From Willaertia magna (taxonomy: Eukaryota; Heterolobosea; Eutetramitea; Acrasida; Naegleriidae): a stretch of DNA of 64,000 nt. The notes under the pieces were generated by a model. It ran no database searches, had not been told where the DNA came from, and saw only the letters and a list, made by a program, of their open reading frames with translations. The number at the start of each line of letters is the position of its first letter. The first letter of the stretch is position 1. Where the stretch lies: the NCBI GenBank assembly GCA_902984215.1, contig CADWAF010001104.1:1-64000 (forward strand). Direction: 5' to 3'. Both the position numbers and the translations under genes were made by a program. Positions 1 through 10,214 of this stretch are shown one piece after another.

Positions 1-576
1 AAAATTTTTGTAATATTTTACAAATGTGGAGCTATTGCAGAGATGAATGTCTTAGTAGATATGATTACACCAACTGATAATTCCAAATATCATTCCTTTA
101 TTAATCCATTAATTATGAACATATCAAGATGGGGACCTAACATTCTTGAAAGTCAACCTATCCAAAAGTTGATTATACAATGCATTGCTTATTATAATTC
201 AGTTATCAATAACCAATCCAATCTTCCAACACCAAATAATTGGACTATTAATGCAACAATCAATTGTTCTTGTAGTGACTGTCAGAAATGCAATACCTTT
301 TTGCTATCTCCAACAGAAACTACCTTTAGCTTAAGGGCAGCACAAAATAAACGCTCTCACCTGGAAACTTTAGCTCGCGGCGCAACTATAGATTTACAAT
401 TTGACACCGTTAAGCAAGGTTCTCCTCACACTCTGGTATTAACAAAGATTAGAAAAACACAAGAGTTGAAGCAAAGAGCGCTTCAAGAAGCAATGTCAAG
501 CAGAAGTACTCTGAATGCATTTGTAAAGAGTGGGTTATCACCAAATCTCCCAACAAAGAAAGTAAAGCAAGAATAA
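1..576 (+). CDS. 3' end of a gene: C-terminal Cys-cluster domain protein (5' part outside window)
   Basis: The frame is open from base 1 and the first methionine is at 43, so this is probably the tail of a larger protein. The exact 5' exon boundary is unknown: an AG at about 40 could also be a splice acceptor. The tail has a compact Cys cluster (CSCSDCQKC), followed by a phenylalanine/leucine segment, then an Arg-X-His stretch, a PHTLVL motif and a Lys-rich terminus (KKVKQE). I recall similar Cys-cluster tails on large fungal and protist proteins with 2-oxoglutarate/Fe(II)-oxygenase-like N-termini, but that N-terminus is not visible here. The cluster may bind zinc (inference). The gene converges on the next gene with about 50 bp between stops. 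Confidence 0.6.
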   Translation, partial: KIFVIFYKCGAIAEMNVLVDMITPTDNSKYHSFINPLIMNISRWGPNILESQPIQKLIIQCIAYYNSVINNQSNLPTPNNWTINATINCSCSDCQKCNTFLLSPTETTFSLRAAQNKRSHLETLARGATIDLQFDTVKQGSPHTLVLTKIRKTQELKQRALQEAMSSRSTLNAFVKSGLSPNLPTKKVKQE

Positions 577-626
577 TGCGCAAAAGTATGAGATTTATCA
601 GCTATTCAGTTGACTTTTGAGTATTT

Positions 627-1750
627 TTATTGAGTGAAATCTGGCCGTATTTCATCAGTCTCATTGTAAACAGTTGGGTCAACGACCAAAGATTTCAACA
701 GTGTGAGCAATTTAATTTTCAATGGCTTTTCATGTTTTTGTGAATCAATCATAATAAACACATCAAAATTACCATCCTTAATTGGTCTAACAAAAAAGAT
801 ATCTGTACCCAATATACAATCAAGAGCATCCCCAATTAACACAATTTTCTTTCTATTATTTTTTAAAAAATCAAATCTATCCACTTCCTCAATATCAAAT
901 ATGTCAAACTCCAAACCTTTAATAAAAGGGCATATTTTACTCTTAACTATGAAATATTAAATTACAAAATAACGATTAATTGAAACTTACATTTCTTATT
1001 ACTCCACTTAATTTTAGAAAATATCTTTACTTCATGTGAATATCTTTCCACAAATGTAATATATTTAAATTTCTCATCAGGATTGTAAAATTCTGGAAAT
1101 TTTCCACCCAACCTTTCAATTTCTTTTAATATTTCTTTACAAAAATAATCTGATGGTTGTAATGGAATTTGATTATGAAAAGGCATTAAATCAAAAGGTG
1201 TTAATGGAAGAAATATAGATTCATCTTCCTTTTTCTCTTCATTAACTTCTTCCACTTTCTCAACCTTCTTTGTTTTATTATCTTCAATCTTTATTTTCTT
1301 ATTTTCAACTTTCTTTACATTATTCTTTGTTTGTTTCTTTTCTTTCTTCTTTTCTTTGTAATCTTTCGCCTCTTTTAAAACCTTAATTCTCTTTCCTTTC
1401 TCATTATTTTTTATTATTTTCTCTTCGTCGCTTAATGAAATTTCCTCTTCCTCAAACTTTTTTTTCTTATTTAACTGTATGACAAGTGGACAATTATTCT
1501 TCTCTTCAATTATTTCTTCTTCTTCACTACTACTTTCAAATCGTAATTCCCTTTCAATTTCTTCACTTCCACTTTCACTATTTTCAGTAATATCACAAGA
1601 AGAAGAACCATTATTATTATTATCGGCATCAAACTTTGTTGGTTTTCTTCTCCTTCTTTTTCCTTTTATTATATTCTCAGCTCCAACAACACTTCCATTC
1701 TTTGCTGTTCTTTTGGATCTATCTATTGGTGATAATCTTTGAAAAGGCAT
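627..1750 (-). CDS. Lys/Glu-rich basic protein of unknown function, two exons
   Basis: Exon 1 runs 1750 to 991 and exon 2 runs 946 to 627. They are separated by a 44-bp intron with a GTAAGT donor and a TTTCATAG acceptor, and the join keeps frame, giving about 359 residues. The first ~180 residues are low complexity: a basic KRRRRKP stretch that could be a nuclear localisation signal, then alternating Ser/Glu and Lys/Glu blocks. The conserved-looking part is the C-terminal ~150 residues (LMPFHNQIPLQPSDYF, an aromatic segment across the intron, then IVLIGDALDCILGTDIFFVRP). I do not recognise this domain. A nuclear or nucleolar role is only a guess from the composition. A TTTGGCGCCA element lies 57 bp upstream of the start. 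Confidence 0.7.
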
Positions 1751-1806
1751 TTTATTTTAAATTTTGAATTTCAAATTGTTGAACGTTGTGGACTGTTATT
1801 TTGTTA

Positions 1807-1816
1807 TTTGGCGCCA
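1807..1816. promoter_or_regulatory. E2F-like palindromic element TTTGGCGCCA
   Basis: TTTGGCGCCA contains the perfect palindrome TGGCGCCA and matches the E2F/DP consensus TTTSSCGC. It lies 57 bp upstream of the minus-strand start at 1750 in a region that is otherwise almost pure A/T, so a GC-rich 8-bp palindrome stands out. Binding is an inference. Confidence 0.35.
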
Positions 1817-2220
1817 TTTTTTTTTTGCAATTCGAATAACGGCAAGAAGCGTCGGTAGGGGGAGGAACTGAATTAAAATACTAGGTACACCAATACATCA
1901 CTTCAAAAACAATATTGTGAAACTCTCTTTGAAGTATTCTCTTATTATTAACCAATAATGAATGTTGTTCAACAAATTAAAAAATTTTATGTTGTAATTG
2001 ATAGGGTTTATAAGTAAAAACACTACTGAAGAGACGAATGGAAGGAATATCCAATGAACCTTCATGTTTGTTTGCCACTTAATTGCAATTACTAACAAAC
2101 CGTTGAACTCTTACAAGGACGGAAGGATACACCAAATGGACAAACCCCTTGGAAAAATAATTATTATTTCACTTTAATTTTCAAACTATCAAAGTGTCAA
2201 TTAAAAAAAAAATAACAACA

Positions 2221-3194
2221 ATGAGATCACTAACTTTTACTATTGCACTTCTTTTAATTATAACTTGTTCATTCGCTCTCGGAGCAAGAGATTTTAGAGG
2301 AATTGGAGATCGTTTATTACATACATTCTTTAGTAAAACACCTGTTCCACTAAATGAAACAAGTGTCACTTCCGATTGGGAAAGTTTAAATGGTGGTGGA
2401 TGTGTTTCTGGTTTAGGTAGAGGATATCTTAAAGAACGTATTGTCATTTGGTTCACATCAAAAGGTCAATTCTCTGGATTTGGTGTACAATTACATGGAA
2501 ATTTACCAAAGAATACTATTCCAGGTTATTGGAGACAAATTGGTAATGAATTATATCAACTTGATATTGCAACTAGAGATCCATCATTTAGTTGTTCTGG
2601 TAAATTAGATTTACAAGGTGGTGTTGTTGGTGATAGAGTTGTAGTTTCACCACAAGGTGCAAAGTTTGAAGTTCCAATCTTAGAAAAGACTGCACAACAA
2701 CAAAATTGGACATCTGGTGGTTGTATTGAAGGAATGGGACGTCATTGGGGTTATGATTTTACTTCTAAACCACACTTATCAGGTCATGCAAGTTCCTTAA
2801 TGCCTGTGGTAAGTTTTTTTTGACTTTTGATTGATTGAATTATTATTTTCTTTTGTTATAGATCCCAATGTATCATGAAGGATTCATTAGTGCAGTTTTA
2901 GTTTTCACTCATGAAGTTCAAAAGGTTTGGCCAGTTGGTAATTGGGAAGGACCATTCAATCCAACTTTATTCTGTTATAATTTCTGTACTGATGAATGTA
3001 TGAAACATGAAAGTACATTTTCATTCTATACAACACTTCATTTCTTATTCCATGATGCTTCTGAAAATAAGTGTGATAGTAGATGTCCAAATGGTTATAA
3101 ACATAAGAGATTACCTGGAATGAGTGCTGATGAAGAACCTACAATGTGTGGTGCATTAAAACATCAATTAGGTTTAGATCACAAGAAACATTAA
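2221..3194 (+). CDS. Secreted Cys-containing protein with GGC..GMG motifs, unknown function
   Basis: Two exons (2221-2808 and 2862-3194) flank a 53-bp GTAAGT...TTATAG intron, phase 0, giving 306 residues. An in-frame GTG/ATG upstream exists, but the ATG at 2221 directly begins a clear signal peptide (about residues 1-21, ending in a small-residue ALGA motif). The mature chain has two related motifs, GGGCVSGLGRGY and GGCIEGMGRHWGYDF, then PMYHEG, a tryptophan-rich WPVGNWEGPFNP segment and a Cys-rich C-terminus, suggesting a disulphide-bonded secreted or lysosomal protein. I recall similar Gly-Gly-Cys...Gly-Met-Gly motifs in bacterial and protist secreted hypothetical proteins, but no function. 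An AATAAA lies just after the stop. Confidence 0.8.
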
Positions 3195-3242
3195 CAAAAT
3201 AAATTATTATTTACCGATCTAGTGACAGTTTTAACAAAAAAA

Positions 3243-4657
3243 ATGTCATATTTAGTAAATCAGTTATTTAATTTTAATAAAAAGGAAAATAAAACAACTT
3301 CTACCAATTCTTCTTCAAATCTTCCAACAACACCACCACAATTTATGGAACAAGAAAATAAAAACGAAGAGAATTTATTATCAGAAGAACATTTACATTT
3401 TTCATCCTTGTCAATTCATGGAGATAACAATATTGAAGATATTAGTGACATTGCTCCTCCGATTCATTTATCAACTACTTTTGATATTGACATTTCAAAC
3501 AGACAAATTTATTCACGTGTTCGTAAGTTATTATTACAAAATTAATAATTTTAAAAAATAAAGACAATGCCACAAGAGATAGATTAGAAACAATTTTAGG
3601 TCAACTCGAGGGAATTAATGAAAATTCTTTAGAAAATTCTTTACAAAATTCTTTACAAAATAAAACAAATGAAAGATTTTATGCAACTACATTTTCAAGT
3701 GGTCAAGGAGCAACAAGTAGTTTACTTTTCTATTTAAAACCAAAGTTAATTTATATTAATGAAAAATATGGTGGATATCATGGTACAAAAGATGCAATTG
3801 AAATGTTAAATAAATTTGGTGGTCACTATAAGAAAGAATCTGTTATTAAAGTTAAAGATTTATCAGAATTAATTAAAGATGTAAATTTAGAAAGTAATAA
3901 TGATGTTAATAATTTTAATCCATATAAGGGAACTATTGTTTGGTTAGAAACACCATTAAATCCAACATGTGAATTAGAAGATATTTCTTATTATTGTAAA
4001 TTAGCTAAACAAATTGGAGCATATGTTGTAGTTGACTCAACTTTTGCTTCACCAGTTTTACAAAAACCTTTATTAATTGATCCACAAGTTAAGTTTGTAG
4101 TTCATAGTTGTACTAAATTTATGGGTGGACATAGTGATCTATTAGGTGGTGTTGTTATCTCTAGAACATATCAACCTAGTTCAGATTTAAGGATACAAAG
4201 ATCTATATTTGGTAATATTATGGGGAATTTAGAATGTTGGTTATTATTAAGATCATTAAAAACATTAGAATTACGTGTGAAACATCAATCATCAACTGCC
4301 AATCAATTAGCTAAATGGTTTTCTTCACAAATTAATAATAAGACAACCAACTGTCATGTGACAAAAGTTTTTTATCCATTAGACAGTAATCAATTAGAAA
4401 TTTGTAAAAAACAAATGAATGGAAATGGTCCTGGAATATTAAGTATTGAATTAGATACAAAAGAGAATGCAAGAAAATTACCTTCACTATTAAAACTAGT
4501 TAGGAATGCAACATCTTTAGGTGGAGTTGAAAGTTTAATTGATTATAGATATCAATGGGATTCTGATATTTCTCCAACTTTATTAAGAATAAGTATTGGT
4601 TTAGAAAATTTAAATGATTTAATTAATGATTTTAATCAGGCATTATTAAAGTTATAG
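3243..4657 (+). CDS. Cys/Met-metabolism PLP-dependent enzyme (cystathionine gamma-synthase/lyase type)
   Basis: Exon 1 (3243-3522) and exon 2 (3564-4657) are split by a 41-bp GTAAGT intron; joined they give 457 residues. The ATG at 3243 follows a run of A, like other starts here. The enzyme belongs to the trans-sulphuration family (fold type I PLP). Visible hallmarks are IHLSTTFD near the N-terminus, FSSGQGATSS, the tyrosine-rich YINEKYGGYHGT segment, ETPLNPTCE, the Asp-containing VVVDSTFASP strand and the PLP-lysine motif HSCTKFMGGHSD (Lys near residue 278) followed by DLLGGVV. The C-terminal domain has SLGGVESL. An Asn/Thr/Glu-rich N-terminal extension of about 75 residues precedes the enzyme fold. 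Whether it acts as gamma-synthase, gamma-lyase or beta-lyase cannot be told from motifs alone. Location is likely cytosolic. Confidence 0.88.
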
Positions 4658-4785
4658 TTTCATTGTAATGTTGTTCATTGTAACAAGCGCTAATTAAATG
4701 TTGCAAAGTGATTGATGAAAACTTGTCGGCATCAAAAAAACTTTAAAAAAAAATAAATTAATGCTTCTATATTGGCAATAACAAA

Positions 4786-6438
4786 ATGTCCCAACAATAC
4801 CCAAACAATAATAATAATCTTGTTCCTACAACAACAATAAATAAAAATCAAATTGAAAAACAAATTGAATTATGGAAAAAGAAATTAGATGAATATAAAT
4901 GTCCCATAAGTCAACAAATAATGATTCATCCAGTAATTATTGAAACTGGACAAACTTTTGAAAAACAATTTATTGAACAATGGTTAAAAAATAATTATAT
5001 TTGTCCAAAAACTAAAAAGATTTTAAAATCTAAAAATTTTATTCCATGTATTGATTTAAAAAGTATAATTGATAAGAAAATTAAAAAATTTATAAATAAT
5101 GTTATTGTAAATGTTAAGATTTGGCAAAATGATGGAGATTTAATAAATATTTGTAAAGATTTAATTGATTATTCTATTGGTTTAATTTTAAAAGATGAAA
5201 ATTGTAAAGATTTATTGGAAGAATTACAAATTTTAAAATGTGATAATTTATTATTGTTACAAAATATTTCTGAAGATTTATTTTTTAATGAATATAATAA
5301 AATTGTAAAAAGTATAAAAGATAATAAGGTAAAATTATTACAATTAAATAAAATACAAAATAAAATAAATAATAAATTAATTTTACAAGAGTATTGTAAT
5401 GAAGTTTTAAATATTTTATTTAAAATTAAAGAAAATGATTTTAAAAAAGATGAATATTTAAATAATATTTTAGAAAAATTAATAAATATAGATTTAATAG
5501 AACAAAATAAAAATATTTTTATAAATGTTATTAAAAATTTATTTAAAGAAAATAATTTAACAAATATAAATTTACAAAATCTTTTACAAGTAATTAAAAA
5601 CTATCCAGAATTAGCTGAAGAAACAAATACAATTTATTTACAATTATATAAAAATAATAATGATATTATTTATTTAGAAAAAGTTTATGAATTAAATACA
5701 AAAAATAAAGAAATTGAACAACAATTATTAAATTCTTATTTAGAACAAGGATTAAATGATAAATATATTGATTTATATATTAAAATAAATAAAACTAATC
5801 CTTTTAATGTTATGATTTTTAAATTAATAGAAAGTCAAAATAAAAAATTTGAAAATACAATTTTAAATTTAGAAGATAAATTTCAAAATCAAATAAATAA
5901 TATAACTTTACAATATGAAAATAAAATTAAAAATTTAGAATATCAATTACAATCGACTCAATCACAATTAGAACAACAAATTTTAAATAATATTAAAACT
6001 AAATTACCTAATGAATGGAAAGATAAATTTACTAAAATAATAACAATTAAAACGCCATTAAATATACAAAAAGAAGAACATTTCTTTAGTGACATGTTTG
6101 AAGCTTGTGGATTTAATTGGAATCTAGGGATATTTCCAAAAGGAAACAAAATCTCTAAAAAAGATGCATTGGCTATATTTCTTGAATTAAATGAAATGAA
6201 ACACAAATTAACAGAAAGTGAAGAGAAAGAAGTAATTTCAATTAAAACTAAAATTCTAATTGCCAATACTAATTTTGATGACACATCAATCAAAAATATT
6301 GAACACGTTTATTCTGAAGTTGGAGGATTTGGTAATAGTGGTTTAAGACAATTAGATTACGTACCATTTATTGAAAATGATAAACAAATATTTAAAATCT
6401 TAATTGGTATACAATTAATGGAGATAAAATACAAATAA
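4786..6438 (+). CDS. U-box E3 ubiquitin ligase with helical/TPR-like and coiled-coil regions
   Basis: An intronless gene encoding 550 residues. A U-box spans about residues 38-105: KCPISQQIMIHPVI, then TGQTFEKQFIEQWL, then ICPKTKKIL, which matches the usual CPI...dPV...G.TYer..I..W...CP pattern without metal-binding Cys pairs. A long helical region rich in Leu/Ile/Asn/Lys follows (about 110-350), with tandem-helix character in its later part (LQLYKNNNDIIYLEKVYELN), then a coiled coil at about 365-405 and a more conserved C-terminal block. The U-box recruits an E2 enzyme, and the rest should choose the substrate. The A/T bias is extreme and makes the middle look low-complexity, but the frame is intact. 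Substrate unknown. Confidence 0.85.
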   Translation: MSQQYPNNNNNLVPTTTINKNQIEKQIELWKKKLDEYKCPISQQIMIHPVIIETGQTFEKQFIEQWLKNNYICPKTKKILKSKNFIPCIDLKSIIDKKIKKFINNVIVNVKIWQNDGDLINICKDLIDYSIGLILKDENCKDLLEELQILKCDNLLLLQNISEDLFFNEYNKIVKSIKDNKVKLLQLNKIQNKINNKLILQEYCNEVLNILFKIKENDFKKDEYLNNILEKLINIDLIEQNKNIFINVIKNLFKENNLTNINLQNLLQVIKNYPELAEETNTIYLQLYKNNNDIIYLEKVYELNTKNKEIEQQLLNSYLEQGLNDKYIDLYIKINKTNPFNVMIFKLIESQNKKFENTILNLEDKFQNQINNITLQYENKIKNLEYQLQSTQSQLEQQILNNIKTKLPNEWKDKFTKIITIKTPLNIQKEEHFFSDMFEACGFNWNLGIFPKGNKISKKDALAIFLELNEMKHKLTESEEKEVISIKTKILIANTNFDDTSIKNIEHVYSEVGGFGNSGLRQLDYVPFIENDKQIFKILIGIQLMEIKYK

Positions 6439-6472
6439 CATATTTACACTATACTTTACAAATTATTAATTA

Positions 6473-7657
6473 CTACATTGAATTCTTTCTTTTCATGGTA
6501 GTAATCTCACTGTTTGCACCACTTACCTCATCCCCTAATTCAGAAGTTTTCTTAGCAACAACCCCACCTGACACTGCCCCAGCTACAAACCCCCCGAGGC
6601 CAGCAGCAGTCCCTAAGGCCATACCTGCCTTCCAACCTACAATTCCGCCAATAGGGCCACCAATAATTAAACCTCCAACAGTTGAACCAATCATTATAGC
6701 ACCAATAGTTCCAATACGTTTAGCTTCTTGTAGATATTTTGTACCTTTTTGACAATTGATTTCTGATTTTTCTAAATTATCTTGAATTGTTTTAGTTGTA
6801 ATTTCTTGTTGTTGTACTTGATCATTTAAATCTTTTGATATTTCATGTAATGTATATAAATTTTTATGTAATTTTTGTAATTCTTGTAATTCTTCTTCTT
6901 TTTCATTTATATTTATTACTTTAAAAGGAAAGAAATTATTTTCTTGTTGTAGAAGTAATTGTTGATTAAAAGCATCTCTTTTATATTCTTCTTCTTCCAT
7001 TGCAATTTTATTTTGTTCAACTTTATCATTATTTAAATTATTTTCTAAATCATTATTTTTTAAAATAAATGTTTTTTGTAATTTTTTAAATTTTATTTTA
7101 CATTCTTTTTGTAAATCAATTAATCTATTAAAATCAGAAATTAATTTATTTAATTGTAAATTATCAATTAATAAATTATTTTTAATATCATTAATTAAAT
7201 TATTTATATCTTTAATTTGTTCTTCTGTTATTTTAATTAAATAATTTACATCTTCTCTTAATTTGAAATTATCTTGTTTTGTTCCAATTTGATTTATTGA
7301 AATATTTACAGTTTGTATAATTACATTTAATTGTTCTAATTTTGATGTAAAAATTGAAATATATTCTTCTTCTCCTCCACTTGAATTATTTAATCCTGTT
7401 AAATTATTTAATTGTTTAGTTGTGGGTGTTGTTTGTAGCCTTTCTTGATTCGTAAATTTGTTAGTTGTCTTTTTACTTTCCTTTCTTTTAGGATTGTTGT
7501 TATTATTTATTAAACAGCTATCGGAAGATGATTTATGAATATTATTTTTATGTATCACTATCACTTCATCTTCTTTCTTTTCTTCTTCTTCCGTTGCTGT
7601 AGCATTCTTCTTTAATAAAAGTGAGCCAATATACTTTTCAAAGGGTTTTAATGCCAT
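6473..7657 (-). CDS. STX17: Syntaxin-17-like Q-SNARE with glycine-zipper hairpin tail
   Basis: Single exon, 394 residues. A low-complexity N-terminus (1-85) leads to a long helical region, then a SNARE motif at about 254-308 whose central layer has the pattern QQQEITTKTIQDN. The zero-layer glutamine is near residue 284. Next come GTKYLQEAKR and a double hydrophobic, glycine-rich segment (about 315-368: GGLIIGGPIGGIVGWKAG, then GTAAGLGGFVAGAVSGG) with a short basic tail. Established knowledge: syntaxin-17, the autophagosome/ER SNARE, has exactly this SNARE plus two-helix glycine-zipper hairpin in place of a single tail anchor, and its linker reads very similarly (EGTKNLQKA). The homology call is therefore good. 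Function in autophagosome-lysosome fusion is inferred. The gene converges on the U-box gene with 34 bp between stops. Confidence 0.82.
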   Translation of the reverse strand: MALKPFEKYIGSLLLKKNATATEEEEKKEDEVIVIHKNNIHKSSSDSCLINNNNNPKRKESKKTTNKFTNQERLQTTPTTKQLNNLTGLNNSSGGEEEYISIFTSKLEQLNVIIQTVNISINQIGTKQDNFKLREDVNYLIKITEEQIKDINNLINDIKNNLLIDNLQLNKLISDFNRLIDLQKECKIKFKKLQKTFILKNNDLENNLNNDKVEQNKIAMEEEEYKRDAFNQQLLLQQENNFFPFKVININEKEEELQELQKLHKNLYTLHEISKDLNDQVQQQEITTKTIQDNLEKSEINCQKGTKYLQEAKRIGTIGAIMIGSTVGGLIIGGPIGGIVGWKAGMALGTAAGLGGFVAGAVSGGVVAKKTSELGDEVSGANSEITTMKRKNSM

Positions 7658-7739
7658 TTTTTTTTTATTTAATTTTAGAATGATGTTTGAATTTCAAATT
7701 ATTTTTACAAAAATCAAAACGTGCCACAAATATTATTTA

Positions 7740-9851
7740 TTAATCAGTTAACATGTTAAGAGTTTTATCTAAATTAAATGCAGTTGAAATTAAAGAGATA
7801 TGAGTAAATGCTTGTGGGAAATTACCTAATGCAATGCCATGGAATGAAATTTCTTCTGAATATAAATCTACGTGATTACTATAAGTTAACATTTGTTCAA
7901 ACATCATTCTTGCTTCTTGTAATAAATCTCTATCTTCTTTACTATATCTAGTAGCTCTAACTAATGCTTCAATTAACCAATAAGTACATAAACTAAATGT
8001 ACCTTCTTCTCCACCTGCAAAACCATCATCTGTCTTTTCTGCTAAATATCTATAAACCAAACTACTTGAAACTAAACCATTCTCTTCAGGAGGTCTATTA
8101 ATTGCATGTAATGTATTTAAAACCATTGGATCTGATGGACTTAAAAAGTTTACTAATGGAATAATTAAAGAAGAAGCATCTAAAGTGTCACTTCCATAGA
8201 AACTAGTAAAACTTTGCATTTCCTTATTATAACCATTTTCAATAATTTGTTCGAAAATAGTATTACGTGTTTTAATCCAATAATCATAATTTGTGACAGG
8301 GAATGACCTAGCTTCAGCAATTTTAAGAGCTCTATCAATACAAACCCAACACATTACTCTACTGTAAACAAAATTCTGTTTACCACCTCTCACTTCCCAA
8401 ATACCTTCATCTTTTGTATCCCAATTGTTACAAACCCAATCAGTAATAACTCTTAAATATTTCCAGAAATCATAAGATATTGGTTGACCGTGTCTATTGT
8501 AAATATAAATAGAATCCATTAATTCACCATAGATATCAAGTTGTAATTGATTATAAGCACCATTACCAATTCTAACTGGTTTACTATTCATATATCCAGA
8601 TAAATGATCTAAAGTATATTCTGTTAATTCATGTTCTCCATCAATTGAATACATCACTTGTAAAGGAGAAGGTGATCCACTTTCGTGACATAAATTATTG
8701 TACTTAAGTGACATTTCTTTAATTCTTGCTTCAAGAAATCTTACAAATCCTTCTGCTTCTTCCATAAATCCAATTCTCATAAAAGAATAAATTGTAAAGC
8801 TAGCATCACGTATCCTATAAAATTTTGTATAAAATTATACTTTACAATAAAACTTACCAACAAAATCTATAATCCCAATTTCTTACTCCACCAAGACCTT
8901 CAGGTAAACTACATGTTGGTGCTGCAAGAATCGCTCCCGTTTTTTCAAACGTTAATAATTTCAACATTAAAGCACTACGATGAACATTTTCCCGCCATCT
9001 TCCAGCATACGTACATTTCCCAATCCAATGATGCCAATAATCTAACGTTTCATGCATTAACTCTTCCGCTAACACCTCAAATAAATTACTATTATTATTA
9101 GCAGTATCAGAAGAAGAAATATTATTTGGTCCTGCATTATTTCTACATTTCCTTTCTTCTATCACATCATTGTAATCTCTTACAATAAATGTAATTCCTT
9201 CATTTTCTTCAGAATCTACAGTGAATTCACATTTAATACCCAAAACATTATTTTCTTTAACAATTTGTTTAAAAATAGGTTTACTTGCTTGTAAAGAGAT
9301 TGACAATGAAGGTGTTGTAAAAATAACTTCTGATCCATTATTATCTATTTCTGCTTTATGTTCATCTCTTGCATAATTAAATCCTGGGAAACATTCTAAT
9401 TTAAAATCTAATTTACCATGAACACATTGTACTCTTCTAATTAACCAATTCTTTTTAGTTTCTTTTGTTCTTGTGACAGGAAAGAAATCATATACTTCTC
9501 CAATACCTTCATTTGATAAAAATCTTGTTATTAAAATATTTGTATCTGGCCAATAATGTTGTTTTGTTTTATCATATTTAGATGCTTTAATACTAAAATA
9601 TCCTCCCTATAATATTTATTTAATATAATTATTTAATTGTCACTCACCTTGTTACAATCTAAAATAGAAGCAAATAAACTTGGACTGTTAAATTGTGGAA
9701 AGCACATCCAATCAATAGTTCCTTCAATACCAACTAGTGCACATGTTTGCATATTTCCGATTAAACCATGGCTGTCAATTGGTAGGTAATCTATTGGTTG
9801 ATCTAAAGGATAAGTCGTTGATGTGGTGTAAGAGGTAGAAACTGTTGACAT
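7740..9851 (-). CDS. Glycoside hydrolase family 15 enzyme (glucoamylase/trehalase type)
   Basis: Three exons (9851-9648, 9606-8858, 8814-7740) with 41- and 43-bp introns; donors GTGAGT and GTAAGT; total 675 residues. The N-terminal sandwich domain begins with the typical [10 protein letters not shown]...[11 protein letters not shown]...FNSPSLFA pattern. The second junction rebuilds the family motif [16 protein letters not shown]. In the (alpha/alpha)6 barrel the general acid sits in [10 protein letters not shown] (Glu about 458) and the base in [10 protein letters not shown] (Glu 587/588). There is no signal peptide, so it is probably cytosolic, unlike fungal secreted glucoamylases. This layout is the prokaryotic-type GH15, whose members hydrolyse maltooligosaccharides or trehalose. 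The substrate cannot be chosen from sequence alone. Bacterial-type ancestry is possible, but two spliceosomal introns show it is established in the genome. Confidence 0.9.
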
Positions 9852-10214
9852 GACAATTTTTTTTATAAGCTTGTTTTCTTTTTATACCACCAATAAAAAT
9901 CCTCGGGTAACGAGGAAGCTGTTATTTTAACGGATTACAACATATTTTTACAAACTCCTTTCGTATAGTTTATTAAAAGAACTTAAGATTTCAATTATAA
10001 TAAATTAATTTTAACTTTTTTTAAAATTGTCACAAAAAAGACGGCTCACCAAATCTTAATAATTTTAACACCGTTTTTCAAACATTTTAAGTCAAGGAAA
10101 GAGAGATGGTGGTTCACTGTGAAAATAACGGTCCCAACTTAAGGTTAACATGACTGCTACGATCTGCTGTCTTAAATGTTTACAACAAAATTTCAAATTT
10201 TGAATGGAAAAAAA
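9852..10214. other. Divergent intergenic region between the GH15 and F-box genes
   Basis: A/T-rich spacer between two divergent starts. I see no reading frame of note; it presumably holds both promoters. Confidence 0.4.

Noticed and set aside
703..960. Open plus-strand frame
   Set aside because: Antisense to exon 2 of the Lys-rich gene, whose exon join is well supported.
1898..2098. 66-codon minus-strand frame
   Set aside because: No motif, random hydrophobic composition, and no splice partner; likely chance in A/T-rich DNA.
6495..6752. Pro/Ala-rich plus-strand frame
   Set aside because: Antisense of the glycine-zipper part of the syntaxin-17-like gene; Gly codons read as Pro on the other strand.
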